From the NCBI RefSeq assembly GCF_001463765.1, contig NZ_BBWK01000002.1:186001-250000 (forward strand): a stretch of DNA of 64,000 nucleotides, written 5' to 3'. The translations under genes and the position numbers were made by a program. The notes under the pieces were generated by a model. That model worked only from the letters and a program-made list of their open reading frames with translations, was not told where the DNA came from and searched no databases. Positions 50,825 to 60,222 of this stretch are shown here, one piece after another (position 1 is the stretch's first letter; every line of letters starts with the position of its first letter). The stretch comes from Aureimonas sp. AU4 (lineage in GTDB: Bacteria > Pseudomonadota > Alphaproteobacteria > Rhizobiales > Rhizobiaceae).

Positions 50825-51307
50825 CTAGTTCAGACGGCGACGCACATCGTCGATCGACTGGTCGAGAAGCCGTGTGTCGCCCCCGACGTTGCGCTCGGCG
50901 ATGATGCGGGTCGCGGCGTTCACCGCGATATCGACCGCCGTCGAGCGCACTTCGGCGATCGCGTCCGCCTCGGCCTGGGCGATCTTCTGCTCGGCGATCT
51001 GCGTGCGGCGCGCGACGTAGTCCTCGCTCTTCTGCCGGGCTTCGTCGACCAGAGCGGCGGCCTCGCGCTGCGCGGCGGCGACGATATCGCGCGCCTCGGT
51101 CTCGGCCTCGCGGCGGCGACGCTGATACTCGGCGAGCTGCCGCTTGGATTCTTCCTTCAGCGCTTGAGCCTCGGCAAGTTCGTTGCGGATGCGCTGCGCG
51201 CGACGATCGAGGGTCTGGCTGAGCTTCGAAGGCGCCTTCAGGTAGGCGACGAGAACGAAGAAGAGAATGAGGCCGATGAAAGCCCAGAAGCTATTGTCGA
51301 ACGCCAT
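50825..51307 (-). CDS. atpF: ATP synthase F0 subunit b
   Basis: Peripheral-stalk subunit: one N-terminal membrane helix (SFWAFIGLILFFVLVAYL, residues 6-23) and a long charged coiled coil to residue 160. With b' it ties the F1 head to subunit a. Length 160 is normal. It is the last gene of the operon, ten bases after b', and is closed by a strong terminator. Confidence 0.95.
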   Translation of the reverse strand: MAFDNSFWAFIGLILFFVLVAYLKAPSKLSQTLDRRAQRIRNELAEAQALKEESKRQLAEYQRRRREAETEARDIVAAAQREAAALVDEARQKSEDYVARRTQIAEQKIAQAEADAIAEVRSTAVDIAVNAATRIIAERNVGGDTRLLDQSIDDVRRRLN

Positions 51308-51317
51308 GGGTTTCCTC

Positions 51318-51932
51318 TCAGGCCCGAACGGAGCGCACGGCGCGGGACACGTCTTCGCGCGGCACCTGCTGGCCGGTCAGCTCGGTCAGAATGGCGTCGG
51401 TCGCATCTTCCGCGATGGCGTCGACGTCGGCCAGTGCCTTCGCCTTGATGTCCTCGATCCGGGCCTGCGCGGATTCGAGACGTCCGTCGAGTTCGGCCTC
51501 GATACGTTTGCGCTGAGCGTCCGCATCGGTGCGGGCGGCGTCACGCGCCTGGATGGCGATGCGGTGCGAGTTCTCGCGCGCGGAGGCGAGTTCCTGCTCG
51601 TAGGCGGCCTGCGCCTCGTCCGCATCGGCGCGCATGCGCTCGGCGGCTTCGAGGTCGGTCGTGATCCGCCCCTGGCGATTCTCGAGGATCTCCGCGATGC
51701 GTGGCATGATCGTCTTCGACAGGACGTAGTAGAAGACGCCGAAGGTGATCGCGAGCCAAAGAAGCTGGGACGCGAAGTATTCGGGGTTCATCGGCGGAAA
51801 AGGCGCCGACTCGTGACCGCCCTCGTGGGCGACGGTCTCGGCATTGGTCGGCATCACAGGAACGGCGTTCGGTGGCGCCGAATGGTCGGTGCCGGTTGTG
51901 TGGTCTTGCGCAAGCGCTTGCGTCACGAACAT
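51318..51932 (-). CDS. ATP synthase F0 subunit b'
   Basis: Second, diverged b-type stalk subunit found in alphaproteobacteria and phototrophs; 204 residues. A periplasmic-side N-terminal extension rich in Pro and Glu (about residues 1-50) precedes the membrane helix (ASQLLWLAITFGVFYYVLS) and the coiled coil. The pair b and b' replaces a b2 dimer. It is preceded by a strong hairpin after atpE. Confidence 0.94.
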   Translation of the reverse strand: MFVTQALAQDHTTGTDHSAPPNAVPVMPTNAETVAHEGGHESAPFPPMNPEYFASQLLWLAITFGVFYYVLSKTIMPRIAEILENRQGRITTDLEAAERMRADADEAQAAYEQELASARENSHRIAIQARDAARTDADAQRKRIEAELDGRLESAQARIEDIKAKALADVDAIAEDATDAILTELTGQQVPREDVSRAVRSVRA

Positions 51933-51954
51933 CTCGATCCTCGATGATATGGGA

Positions 51955-51984
51955 CCGGCCGCGCCCCGGATCGGGCGCGGCCGG
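51955..51984 (-). other. Intercistronic hairpin after atpE
   Basis: A perfect 12-bp, very GC-rich stem (51955-51966 with 51973-51984) around a 6-base loop, between the atpE stop (52012) and the b' start (51932). On the minus strand it is followed by TCCCATAT, with no T run, so it is not a standard terminator. It may protect the atpE message, helping make many c subunits per complex. Confidence 0.65.
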
Positions 51985-52011
51985 GCGGCACAATCCCTGC
52001 CGGACGCAGTC

Positions 52012-52239
52012 TTAGACGGCGAACAGCAGCAGAAGAGCGATCAGCAGCGAGAAGATGCCGAGCGCCTCGGTCACGGCGAAGCCGAAGATCAGGCGGCCGA
52101 ACTGGCCGTCCGCAGCCGAGGGGTTGCGCAGCGCGCCCGAGAGGAACTGGGCGAACATGTTGCCGAGGCCGAGAGCGGTACCCGCCATGCCGAAGCAGGC
52201 CAGACCAGCGCCGATGTAACGTGCAGCTTCCGCGTCCAT
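52012..52239 (-). CDS. atpE: ATP synthase F0 subunit c
   Basis: Ring-forming proteolipid that carries protons. Two helices joined by the polar loop [12 protein letters not shown]; the proton-carrying residue is E58 in [12 protein letters not shown]. Length 75 is normal. The ribosome site AAAGGAG is strong. Proton rather than sodium use fits the lack of a sodium-site pattern. A hairpin follows, which could raise its expression over the neighbours. Confidence 0.97.
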   Translation of the reverse strand: MDAEAARYIGAGLACFGMAGTALGLGNMFAQFLSGALRNPSAADGQFGRLIFGFAVTEALGIFSLLIALLLLFAV

Positions 52240-52310
52240 GGGATACTCCTTTGATTGGATCGTGCGGGATCGGTGATCCGCGACCGGCCGGCCGCGAATG
52301 GTGGGCGCGG

Positions 52311-53060
52311 TCAGTGGTGAGCGTGAACCGCGTCGTTCAGGTACATGCAGGTCAGAACCGCGAAGACGTAGGCCTGGAGGAAGGCCACAAGGAATTCGAG
52401 CGCGGTGATGGCGACCGTCATGACGAGGGGCAGGATCGAGCCGAGGACGCCGAAGGCGCCGAGGCTGCTGAGCGACACCACGAAGCCCGCGAAGACCTTG
52501 AGCGTGATGTGGCCCGCCAGCATGTTGGCGAAGAGACGAACCGAGAGAGAGATCGGGCGCGACAGGAACGAGATGATCTCGATCAGGACGACGAAGGGCA
52601 GGATGACGCCCGGGACGCCGGAGGGCACGAAGATGCCGAACCAGCCGGCGCCGTTCTTCTTGATGCCGTAAAAGACCACGGTTCCGATCACGAGCAGCGC
52701 CAGCGCGAAGGTGACGATGATGTGGCTGGTGACCGTGAAGAAGTAGGGGAACATTCCGATCAGGTTCGCGACCAGAATGAAGCTGAAGAGCGAGAACACG
52801 AGCGGGAAGAACTGCATTCCAGCAGACCCGGTCGCATCGCGGAGCATCTTCGCGATGAACTCGTAGGAAAGCTCGGACACCGATTGGGAGCGGTTCGGCA
52901 CGAGGCCACGGCTGCGCGTCGACCAGTAAAGGAAGCCCGTGGTCACGGCGACGGTCGCCACCATGAACAGCGAAGAATTCGTGAAGGAAAAGTCGAGGCC
53001 GCCGATCTCGATCGGGACGATCCGAGAAATCTGGAACTGATGAAGCGGATCGTTCGCCAA
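52311..53060 (-). CDS. atpB: ATP synthase F0 subunit a (TTG start)
   Basis: Proton-channel subunit next to the c ring, with five to six helices. The essential arginine is in [12 protein letters not shown] near residue 160. The start is TTG at 53060, with AGGG eight bases upstream, and gives 249 residues, the normal size; the open frame continues to 53243 but is non-homologous. About 124 bases separate it from atpI. Confidence 0.95.
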   Translation of the reverse strand: MANDPLHQFQISRIVPIEIGGLDFSFTNSSLFMVATVAVTTGFLYWSTRSRGLVPNRSQSVSELSYEFIAKMLRDATGSAGMQFFPLVFSLFSFILVANLIGMFPYFFTVTSHIIVTFALALLVIGTVVFYGIKKNGAGWFGIFVPSGVPGVILPFVVLIEIISFLSRPISLSVRLFANMLAGHITLKVFAGFVVSLSSLGAFGVLGSILPLVMTVAITALEFLVAFLQAYVFAVLTCMYLNDAVHAHH

Positions 53061-53184
53061 CGTCTCACCCTTTTGATGCGGAGCCCGTTCCGGGCGCCAC
53101 TGCCATAGCGTCACGATCCCTGCTTCGCAACCTCCACGGGGCGATTTGGATGATGTTGGAGTGACTTCGCCGCGATGCGCGCGT

Positions 53185-53520
53185 TCACGGCGCGGTCGGC
53201 TTGCGCCCCGCGCTGCGAATGACGTTGAGAACGCCTGCGGCAAAGCCCAAGAGCAGGAAGACGATGAGCCCGAACGGCGTGGTGCCGAACAGTTGATCGA
53301 TGCCGTAGCCGATCACGGCCCCCACGACGATGCCCGCGATGAACTCGCTCGCGATCTTGAAACCCTCGGCCATTCCTTTCACCGCACGCGACGGCTCCGG
53401 GGCGTCGTCGGCGGTCCGGCTCGACTTCAGCGCATCGAGCCTTGCGTGAAGCGAGGCGCGGTCGCGTGCCAGTTCGGCGTCGCTGCGCAGGTCGGGGCGC
53501 TCTGGCTCACTCATGGTCAT
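53185..53520 (-). CDS. atpI: ATP synthase protein I
   Basis: Small membrane protein found at the head of F0 operons, thought to help c-ring assembly. Polar N-terminus, then two helices with the paired glycine motif [35 protein letters not shown]. Length 111 is normal for alphaproteobacteria. It leads the order atpI-atpB-atpE-b'-b. Confidence 0.93.
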   Translation of the reverse strand: MTMSEPERPDLRSDAELARDRASLHARLDALKSSRTADDAPEPSRAVKGMAEGFKIASEFIAGIVVGAVIGYGIDQLFGTTPFGLIVFLLLGFAAGVLNVIRSAGRKPTAP

Positions 53521-53581
53521 CCTGTCGTCGCGCCGGCCGGATCGGGCGTCGCCTCTCGCGCGATGATAGGCGGGCGGCAGC

Positions 53582-54715
53582 CTAGTTCCAACCGCCGTTG
53601 AAGGTGCGATAGAAGATATGAAGGCCGATCTTGTCGACCTTCTCCATCGCCCGGGCCCAGCGCGGCTTCACATAGGCTGCGTGGTAGTGGGTCGCCGAGC
53701 CCACCTCCGGTATCCAGGTCTTGCCGCGCGTCACCTCGTCGGCGATTCGCTCGGCGACCTGGTAGGCGCGGCGGTTCCAGATGACATCCTTGATGCCGTC
53801 GCAGGCGAAGGAGAACTGGCAGCGGTTGCGCCAGTCGGCGTTCTGATAGACGACGCCGCAGATGGTCTTCGGATAGGTCGGATTGCGAACCCGGTTCAGA
53901 ATGACCTGCCCGACCGCCGCCTGCCCTTCTTCCGACTCGCCCCGCGCCTCGAAGTAAATGGCGGTCGCGAGGCATTTCTGCTCGTCGGCGCCGAAGACCG
54001 AGGGCGGGAGTGTCGCCGCGGCCCAGGCGTGATCCTTGCCACCGATCGGCGGAACGAAGGCGCCCCCGTCCGGCGCGGGCTTCAGCACGTTGTCGAACAG
54101 GCTGGCGGCACCCGACCCCTCGGACGGCGCATAGGCCGCCATCGCCGCCAGCGAGGCGGGCGAAGCGTCGACGCGCTCGGCTACCGCGACGTCATGGAGA
54201 ATCGGAACCGGCCCGGTGGTACGGGCGATTTCGGCCATCAGCGTCGACTGCGAGGGATCGCGGAATTGCGCGGCGATGCGCATCCGCTCACCGAAGGGCT
54301 GTGGCCCGGCGAGAGCGGTCCGCATCTCGCTGTCGCCGAGCGCCATGCCGGCGCGCAGAAGGCCAGACACGGCGCCCAGGCTGCCGGCGGCAAAACGCGG
54401 CTGAACGGCGGCAAGACGATGCGGCGCGACCCGCCCGCCCCGCTCCGCCATCCGTGAACGTCCGCCGTCCGCGACATACACCGGGCCCGCGTTCCGTGCG
54501 GCGTCGCCTACGACGTCGTCGGCGAAATCAGGCGCGTCGGAAAGTGCGGACAGCGAGGCGATGACGGAGCCGCCATCCCTGTCCACCAATTGCTCGACCG
54601 GTGACGCGACCAGGAACGCCGAGGCGAAGGCAGCAAACGCCACCGCGCCGCGGAGGCGGCGACGGCGGAGGGATCGAGCGGCGCGGCGATCGACATTCCT
54701 GGAGATGATCGGCAT
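53582..54715 (-). CDS. Cell wall hydrolase, SleB family
   Basis: 377-residue membrane-anchored protein. The N-terminus is basic (RRAARSLRRRRLR) followed by a membrane helix at about 23-40, a long Ala-rich middle part of no known fold, and a C-terminal SleB-type hydrolase domain from about 240. The catalytic Glu is E256 in YFEARGESEEGQ, and the later WNRRAYQVAERIA and SATHYHA blocks belong to the family. Likely acts on peptidoglycan in the periplasm. Downstream of der and not clearly in its operon; convergent with nothing. Confidence 0.9.
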   Translation of the reverse strand: MPIISRNVDRRAARSLRRRRLRGAVAFAAFASAFLVASPVEQLVDRDGGSVIASLSALSDAPDFADDVVGDAARNAGPVYVADGGRSRMAERGGRVAPHRLAAVQPRFAAGSLGAVSGLLRAGMALGDSEMRTALAGPQPFGERMRIAAQFRDPSQSTLMAEIARTTGPVPILHDVAVAERVDASPASLAAMAAYAPSEGSGAASLFDNVLKPAPDGGAFVPPIGGKDHAWAAATLPPSVFGADEQKCLATAIYFEARGESEEGQAAVGQVILNRVRNPTYPKTICGVVYQNADWRNRCQFSFACDGIKDVIWNRRAYQVAERIADEVTRGKTWIPEVGSATHYHAAYVKPRWARAMEKVDKIGLHIFYRTFNGGWN

Positions 54716-54792
54716 GACCCGGCCTCGATCGTTGCGGTCGAGGTCAGAACATCTCCCATTAACCTTAGCGGCGCGTTAATGCTCCGGAGGGC

Positions 54793-56214
54793 TCACGAGC
54801 GCTTGCGTGCGCCGGCATAGGGATTGTCCGGCTTGCGCAAATGGATGCGCACCGGCACGCCGGTCAGCTGGAAGTGATCGCGCAGGCCATTGATGAGGTA
54901 GCGCTGATAGGCCGCCGTGATCGCTTCCGGCCGCGTGGTCGACATGACGAAGGTCGGAGGCCGCGTCTTGATCTGCGTCATGTACTTCACGTTGACGCGG
55001 CGCCCCGCCACGGCCGGGGGCGGATGGTGCGCCACCATGCGCTCCAGCCACTGGTTCAGCTTCGCGGTGGAGATGCGGCGGTTCCAGGTCTCGTGCGCCT
55101 GCACCACCGCCTGCATCAGACGGTCGAGCCCCTCGCCGGTCTCGCCCGAGACGGTCGCAGTGCGAACGCCGCGCAGCTGCGGCAGAAGCCGCTCCGTCTT
55201 CTCGTGCAGGTCGGCCAGCGCCTCCTGCCGATCCTCCACGAGGTCCCACTTGTTGAAGGCGAGCACGGGCGCGCGACCCTCGCGCGCGATGAGGTCGGCA
55301 ATCGAGAGATCCTGCTTCTCGAAGGGCACGGTCACGTCGAGGACGACGACCACGATCTCGGCGAACTTGATGGCTCGCAGGGCATCGGCGACCGAGAGCT
55401 TCTCCAGCTTTTCCTGGATGCGCGCCTTGCGGCGCAGGCCCGCCGTGTCGAACATCTTGATCCGCCGGCCGCGCCATTCCCACTCGACCGAGATGGAGTC
55501 GCGCGTGATGCCGGCCTCGGGTCCCGTCAGAAGCCGGTCGGTGCCCAGGAAGCGGTTGACCAGTGTCGACTTGCCGGCATTCGGACGGCCGACGATCGCG
55601 ATGTTGAGCGGCTTCGTCGCATCGTATCGCTCGACCGGCTCGCCGTCCTCGTCGGTTTCGACGTCGATGGCGGTCTCGTCCACCAACTCGTTCTCATTGT
55701 CCGCGAAGACCTCGTAGCCGAGCGCATCCACGATCGCGTCGCGCAGGTCGCTCATGCCCTCGCCGTGCTCGGCGGAGATCGGACAGGGCTCGCCCAGACC
55801 CAGCGAATACGAATCGTAGAAGCCCGCATCGGATCCGCGCGCCTCGGACTTGTTGGCGACGAGGACCACCGGCTTGTTACGACGCCGCAGCATCTCGGCG
55901 AAGACTTCGTCGTGGGGCGCAAGGCCTTCCTTGGCGTCCACGATGAAAAGCGAAAGATCGGCCTGGTCGATGGCCGCCTCGGTCTGGGCGCGCATACGCC
56001 CTTCCAGCGTCTCGGCCCCGGCTTCCTCGAGCCCGGCCGTGTCGATGACGCGGAACTCGATGTCTTGGAGCTTGGCCTCGCCTTCCCGGCGGTCGCGCGT
56101 GACGCCCGGGCGATCGTCGACGAGCGCGAGGCGCTTGCCGACGAGACGATTGAAGAGCGTCGACTTGCCGACGTTCGGCCGGCCGACAAGAGCGATCGTG
56201 ACGGGACGCGTCAT
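54793..56214 (-). CDS. der: Ribosome-associated GTPase Der (EngA)
   Basis: Essential GTPase with two G domains for 50S subunit maturation. Walker A motifs GRPNVGKS at 11-18 and GRPNAGKS near 210, with DTAGLEE and DTAGLRRK switch regions, then a C-terminal KH-like domain. Length 473 is normal. Its start overlaps the stop of the YfgM-like gene (ATGA). Confidence 0.97.
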   Translation of the reverse strand: MTRPVTIALVGRPNVGKSTLFNRLVGKRLALVDDRPGVTRDRREGEAKLQDIEFRVIDTAGLEEAGAETLEGRMRAQTEAAIDQADLSLFIVDAKEGLAPHDEVFAEMLRRRNKPVVLVANKSEARGSDAGFYDSYSLGLGEPCPISAEHGEGMSDLRDAIVDALGYEVFADNENELVDETAIDVETDEDGEPVERYDATKPLNIAIVGRPNAGKSTLVNRFLGTDRLLTGPEAGITRDSISVEWEWRGRRIKMFDTAGLRRKARIQEKLEKLSVADALRAIKFAEIVVVVLDVTVPFEKQDLSIADLIAREGRAPVLAFNKWDLVEDRQEALADLHEKTERLLPQLRGVRTATVSGETGEGLDRLMQAVVQAHETWNRRISTAKLNQWLERMVAHHPPPAVAGRRVNVKYMTQIKTRPPTFVMSTTRPEAITAAYQRYLINGLRDHFQLTGVPVRIHLRKPDNPYAGARKRS

Positions 56215-56975
56215 GCGGGCGGTTGTCCTGCGGGTGCGGCGGGAGTGGAGGACGCAGGCGCAGCACCACCCTCGACCGGAGCGGAGGCGGGTGCCGGTGC
56301 CGATGCGGCGGGCGCGGCGGCAGGCGTGGACGCGGCGATCGTCTCGACCATCAGTCCGGCGCGCTGCTTGATGCCGCGCGGCGTTCCCAGATCCTCGGCC
56401 AGTTGCTGGAAGAGAGGTCGCGCAGTCTCGACGTCGCCGGCCTTGAAGGCGGAAAGCGCCACGGCCTCGCGGGCGACGTATCGCATGGGTTCGCTCTCGA
56501 CCGTCAGCCGTTCGACGCGCGCACGAACGTCCTGCAGCGTTCCCGTATCGACGAGAATGTAGGCGGCACGCACGGCGGCCGCGTCGCGCAGGTTCTGCGG
56601 GGCCGAGCCGTCGTTGGCGACGGCGTCGAACAGCGGAACCGCGGCGGCGGGATCGCCTGCCTGCGCGAGATCCGCCAGACGGAGCCGGGCGAGCGTCGGA
56701 TAGGCGGCGACACCGTTCGACGCCAGCGCTTCGAGGATGGGCCGCGCCTCGTCAGGCTTGCCGCCGTCGATCAGCGCGCCGGCCTCGACGAAACGGGTGC
56801 CGTCGGCCGCTTCCAGCCCCTCGCGATACCGCTCCCACAACACATAGGCGCCGACGCCAAGCACGATCGCGACGGCCACGGCGATCGCGATCGCGCCGTA
56901 TCGCCGGCCGAGCCGTTCCATCCGTTCCCGGCGAACTTCCTCGTTCACCTCGCGAATGAATGTGTCGTTGGTCAT
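56211..56975 (-). CDS. YfgM-like TPR membrane protein
   Basis: 254-residue inner-membrane protein with a basic N-terminus, one helix at about 26-46 ([22 protein letters not shown]) and a periplasmic tetratricopeptide-like domain. It resembles the YfgM/UPF0070 family, which works next to SecYEG and chaperones. The last 35 residues are low-complexity Ala-Pro. In rhizobia this gene commonly precedes der, and the two overlap here. Upstream is 121 bases without a gene, then guaA. Confidence 0.83.
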   Translation of the reverse strand: MTNDTFIREVNEEVRRERMERLGRRYGAIAIAVAVAIVLGVGAYVLWERYREGLEAADGTRFVEAGALIDGGKPDEARPILEALASNGVAAYPTLARLRLADLAQAGDPAAAVPLFDAVANDGSAPQNLRDAAAVRAAYILVDTGTLQDVRARVERLTVESEPMRYVAREAVALSAFKAGDVETARPLFQQLAEDLGTPRGIKQRAGLMVETIAASTPAAAPAASAPAPASAPVEGGAAPASSTPAAPAGQPPA

Positions 56976-57096
56976 CGCTGCTCACCTGCGTCGGCCGGGC
57001 GCTGGCGCGCTGGACCTTCTGAAAACTCGATCGTGGAGGGCTTTCTAACGGATTTTCCGTTTCGCGAAAGGGACCTAGCTCAGCAGGACCGACGCC

Positions 57097-58653
57097 TCAC
57101 TCCCACTCGATCGTGCCCGGCGGCTTCGACGTGATGTCGTAGACCACCCGGTTGATGCCCTTCACCTCGTTGATGATGCGCGTGGCGACCTGCCCCATGA
57201 AGTCCATGTCGAACGGGTAGAAGTCGGCGGTCATGCCGTCCACCGACGTCACCGCGCGCAACGCGCAGACGAACTCGTAGGTCCGCCCGTCGCCCATGAC
57301 CCCGACGGTCTGAACCGGCAGAAGCACCGCGAAAGCCTGCCAGATGGCGTCGTAGAGCCCTGCCTTGCGGATTTCGTCGAGATAGATGGCGTCCGCCTGC
57401 TGGAGGATCGCGATCTTCTCGCGCGTCACGCCGCCGGGGCAGCGGATCGCGAGCCCAGGACCGGGGAACGGGTGGCGGGCGACGAAAGGCTCGGGCAGGC
57501 CGAGCTCGCGGCCGAGAACGCGCACCTCGTCCTTGAAGAGCTCGCGCAGCGGCTCGACGAGCTTCATGTTCATGCGCTCCGGCAGGCCGCCGACATTGTG
57601 ATGCGACTTGATCGTCACCGAAGGTCCGCCCGTGAAGGAAACGGATTCGATCACGTCCGGATAAAGCGTGCCCTGCGCGAGGAACGACGCGCCGCCGATC
57701 TTCTTGGCCTCCGCCTCGAAGGTCTCGATGAAGAGACGCCCGATGGTCTTGCGCTTCACCTCCGGGTCCATCTCCCCCGCCAGGGCATCGATGAACAGGT
57801 CCTGCGCCTGAACGTGGACAAGGGGAATGTTGTAGTGATCGCGGAACATGGTGACGACCTGCTCCGCCTCGCCCATGCGAAGCAGACCGTGATCGACGAA
57901 GATGCAGGTCAGCTGATCACCGATCGCCTCGTGCAGGAGGACGGCCGCGACCGACGAATCGACGCCGCCCGACAGGCCGCAGATGACCTTCTCGCGTCCG
58001 ACCTTGGCGCGGATCTCCTCGACCGCCTGCTCGCGGAAGGCCGCCATGGTCCAATCGCCCGGGGCGCCGACGATCTTGTGGACGAAGTTGGAGATGAGCT
58101 TCGCGCCATCGGGCGTGTGAGCCACCTCCGGGTGGAACTGAACGCCATAGAAGCGGCGCGCCTCGTCCGCGATCGCCGCGAACGGTGCGCCGGCCGACGT
58201 CGCTACGATCTCGAAGCCCTTCGGCAGTGCCGTCACCCGGTCGCCGTGGCTCATCCACACCTGGTGGCGCGTGCCCTCCGCCCAGATGCCGTCGAAGAGA
58301 GGCGACGGCTTCTGAACCTCGACGAAGGCACGGCCGAACTCGCGGTGGAGACCGCCCTCGATCCGGCCGCCAAGCTGTGCGCACATGGTCTGCTGGCCAT
58401 AGCAGATGCCCAGAACCGGAACGCCCGCGGTAAAGATCGCGTCGGGCGCACGGGGTGAGTCCGCTTCCGTCGTCGAGGCCGGCGAGCCGGACAGGATGAC
58501 GCCCTTTGGCCTGAGCCGCAGGAAACCCTCTTCCGCCGACTGGAAGGGCACGATCTCGGAATAAACGCCCGCCTCGCGCACACGCCGCGCGATGAGCTGC
58601 GTGACCTGGGAGCCGAAGTCGACGATGAGGATGGTGTCTGGGTGCTGGGTCAT
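57097..58653 (-). CDS. guaA: GMP synthase (glutamine-hydrolysing)
   Basis: Two-part enzyme making GMP from XMP. Glutamine amidotransferase domain with nucleophile C84 in GICYGQQ and His/Glu in QFHPEV, then the ATP pyrophosphatase domain with the [12 protein letters not shown] loop near 228 and the C-terminal XMP-binding and dimer domain ending GTIEWE. Length 518 is normal. Directly before the ATG lies a 9-bp inverted repeat, and no strong ribosome site is seen. Confidence 0.97.
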   Translation of the reverse strand: MTQHPDTILIVDFGSQVTQLIARRVREAGVYSEIVPFQSAEEGFLRLRPKGVILSGSPASTTEADSPRAPDAIFTAGVPVLGICYGQQTMCAQLGGRIEGGLHREFGRAFVEVQKPSPLFDGIWAEGTRHQVWMSHGDRVTALPKGFEIVATSAGAPFAAIADEARRFYGVQFHPEVAHTPDGAKLISNFVHKIVGAPGDWTMAAFREQAVEEIRAKVGREKVICGLSGGVDSSVAAVLLHEAIGDQLTCIFVDHGLLRMGEAEQVVTMFRDHYNIPLVHVQAQDLFIDALAGEMDPEVKRKTIGRLFIETFEAEAKKIGGASFLAQGTLYPDVIESVSFTGGPSVTIKSHHNVGGLPERMNMKLVEPLRELFKDEVRVLGRELGLPEPFVARHPFPGPGLAIRCPGGVTREKIAILQQADAIYLDEIRKAGLYDAIWQAFAVLLPVQTVGVMGDGRTYEFVCALRAVTSVDGMTADFYPFDMDFMGQVATRIINEVKGINRVVYDITSKPPGTIEWE

Positions 58654-58655
58654 GG

Positions 58656-58678
58656 CGGACTTCTAGATAAGAAGTCCG
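58656..58678. promoter_or_regulatory. Inverted repeat at the guaA start
   Basis: CGGACTTCT and AGAAGTCCG (58656-58664 and 58670-58678) around 5 bases, ending two bases before the guaA ATG on the minus strand. It could be an operator overlapping the promoter, or an RNA hairpin covering the start region. No strong Shine-Dalgarno is present other than AGAAG in the repeat itself. Confidence 0.45.
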
Positions 58679-58812
58679 GAAAGGCAAGGCCCGGCGCGGG
58701 TGCGAGGGGCCGCCAACCGCATGTTTCATCAATCCGTCGCGTCCTCGTAGCCTCCCTGTCATGGTTCGGAGGTCTTTCCCGGGTCGCCGATCACTCGCCG
58801 CCGGAGCCCGAC

Positions 58813-60171
58813 ATGAAATCGATTCTCGCCGCCCTTCCCCTCGTTGCGCTCTGCGTGAGCGGCGCTTCGGCGCAGTCGCCTGAGGGTCAGTCTTTCCCGG
58901 CCACGCTGGATGCGCAGGTCGTCCTGCCGGCGGACACGCTAATCGCCGCCCCTGAGAACGCGCCCGAGCATCTTCGCCATGCCGGCAAGTTCACGACGCC
59001 GGACCGTCAGCGTAGCGAGGCGCTCGGCTCCGTGCCGGGTATGGACGGCAAGCGCCCGACGAATGCCGGCCTGCCGCTGGACGGGCAGGCCGTGCAGGGC
59101 TTCTCCGGCATACGCGCCATGCCGGACGGCGCGTTTTGGACCCTGTCGGACAACGGCTTCGGCTCGAAGAGCAACTCGAGCGACGCCATGCTCATGCTCC
59201 ACAAGCTCGGTTTCGATTGGGAGGGCGGACGCGTCGATCGCAAGGAGACCGTCTTCCTGAGCGACCCGAACAAGGTCGCCCCGTTCCCGATCGTCCTCGA
59301 GGGAACCGATACGCGTTACCTGACCGGCGCGGATTTTGATGTCGAATCCATCCAACCGGTCGAGGACGGCTTCTGGATCGGCGAGGAGTTCGGTCCCTAC
59401 CTCCTTCATTTCGACCGCGAAGGCCGCCTGACCTCGGTCCATGCCACGCGGGTCGGAGAAACGGAGATCCGCTCGCCCGATCACCCGGCGCTGTCTCTGC
59501 CGGCCGATCCGACCAAGCCCCTGCCCGCCTTCAACCTGAAGCGTTCGGGCGGCTTCGAGGGCCTCGCGCGCTCACCGGACGGCTCGCGCCTGTATGGCAT
59601 CCTGGAAGGTCCGGTCTACAAGGACGGCGCGGCTGAAAAGACCGCGGACGGGCGCACGGCGCTGCGGATCGTCGAGTTCGATACGGCCAGGCGCGACTGG
59701 ACCGGCCGCTCCTGGCTGTATCCGCTCGGCGAAGGCGGCGTCGCGATCGGCGACTTCAACATGCTCGACGATTCGACCGCGCTGGTGATCGAGCGCGACA
59801 ACGGCGCCGGCCGCGCCGCGCAGGCCTGCCAGCGCGAGCCGGACGCCGGCTGCTTCGCGACGCCTGCCAAGGTGAAGCGCGTCTATAAGATCGAGGTCAA
59901 CGAGGCGAATGTCGGCCAGGCCGCCCGCAAGATCGGCTTCATCGACCTTCTCGACATCCGCGACCCGGCGGGCAAGGCGCGTCAGGGAGGCGAGAACGGG
60001 CGCTACGACATGCCCGTCGTGACGATCGAGAACGTCGACCGTATCGACGAGAACCACATCGTCGTCGGCAACGACAACAACTACCCCTTCTCCGCCGGCC
60101 GAGCGCTCAACGAGACCGACGACAACGAGTTCGTCCGGCTCGAGGTCGGCGACTTCCTGCGCGCCCGCTGA
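58813..60171 (+). CDS. Esterase-like activity of phytase family protein
   Basis: 452-residue exported protein with a signal peptide (ending ASAQ) and a beta-propeller-like domain of the PF13449 phytase-like esterase family. Recognisable blocks are GFSGIRAMPDGAFWTLSDNGFG near 97, GEEFGPYLLHFDREGR near 193 and GFEGLARSPDG near 250. GGAG is seven bases before the ATG. It may hydrolyse phosphate or carboxyl esters outside the cell; the substrate is unknown. Convergent with mgtE. Confidence 0.85.
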   Translation: MKSILAALPLVALCVSGASAQSPEGQSFPATLDAQVVLPADTLIAAPENAPEHLRHAGKFTTPDRQRSEALGSVPGMDGKRPTNAGLPLDGQAVQGFSGIRAMPDGAFWTLSDNGFGSKSNSSDAMLMLHKLGFDWEGGRVDRKETVFLSDPNKVAPFPIVLEGTDTRYLTGADFDVESIQPVEDGFWIGEEFGPYLLHFDREGRLTSVHATRVGETEIRSPDHPALSLPADPTKPLPAFNLKRSGGFEGLARSPDGSRLYGILEGPVYKDGAAEKTADGRTALRIVEFDTARRDWTGRSWLYPLGEGGVAIGDFNMLDDSTALVIERDNGAGRAAQACQREPDAGCFATPAKVKRVYKIEVNEANVGQAARKIGFIDLLDIRDPAGKARQGGENGRYDMPVVTIENVDRIDENHIVVGNDNNYPFSAGRALNETDDNEFVRLEVGDFLRAR

Positions 60172-60180
60172 CGCAACCCG

Positions 60181-60215
60181 AAAAGCAAAGTGCCGGGCGG
60201 CCACCCGCCCGGCAC
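60181..60215 (-). terminator. Terminator after mgtE
   Basis: An 11-bp GC-rich stem (60190-60200 with 60205-60215) and a 4-base loop, followed on the minus strand by TTTGCTTTT. It sits between the convergent mgtE and phytase-like stops and could end both, though the T run favours mgtE. Confidence 0.75.
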
Positions 60216-60222
60216 GGCGGAC

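Noticed and set aside
58764-58778. GTTC-N7-TTTC before the phytase-like gene
   Set aside because: The second half-site has a mismatch at a core position of the LexA consensus, so chance is more likely.
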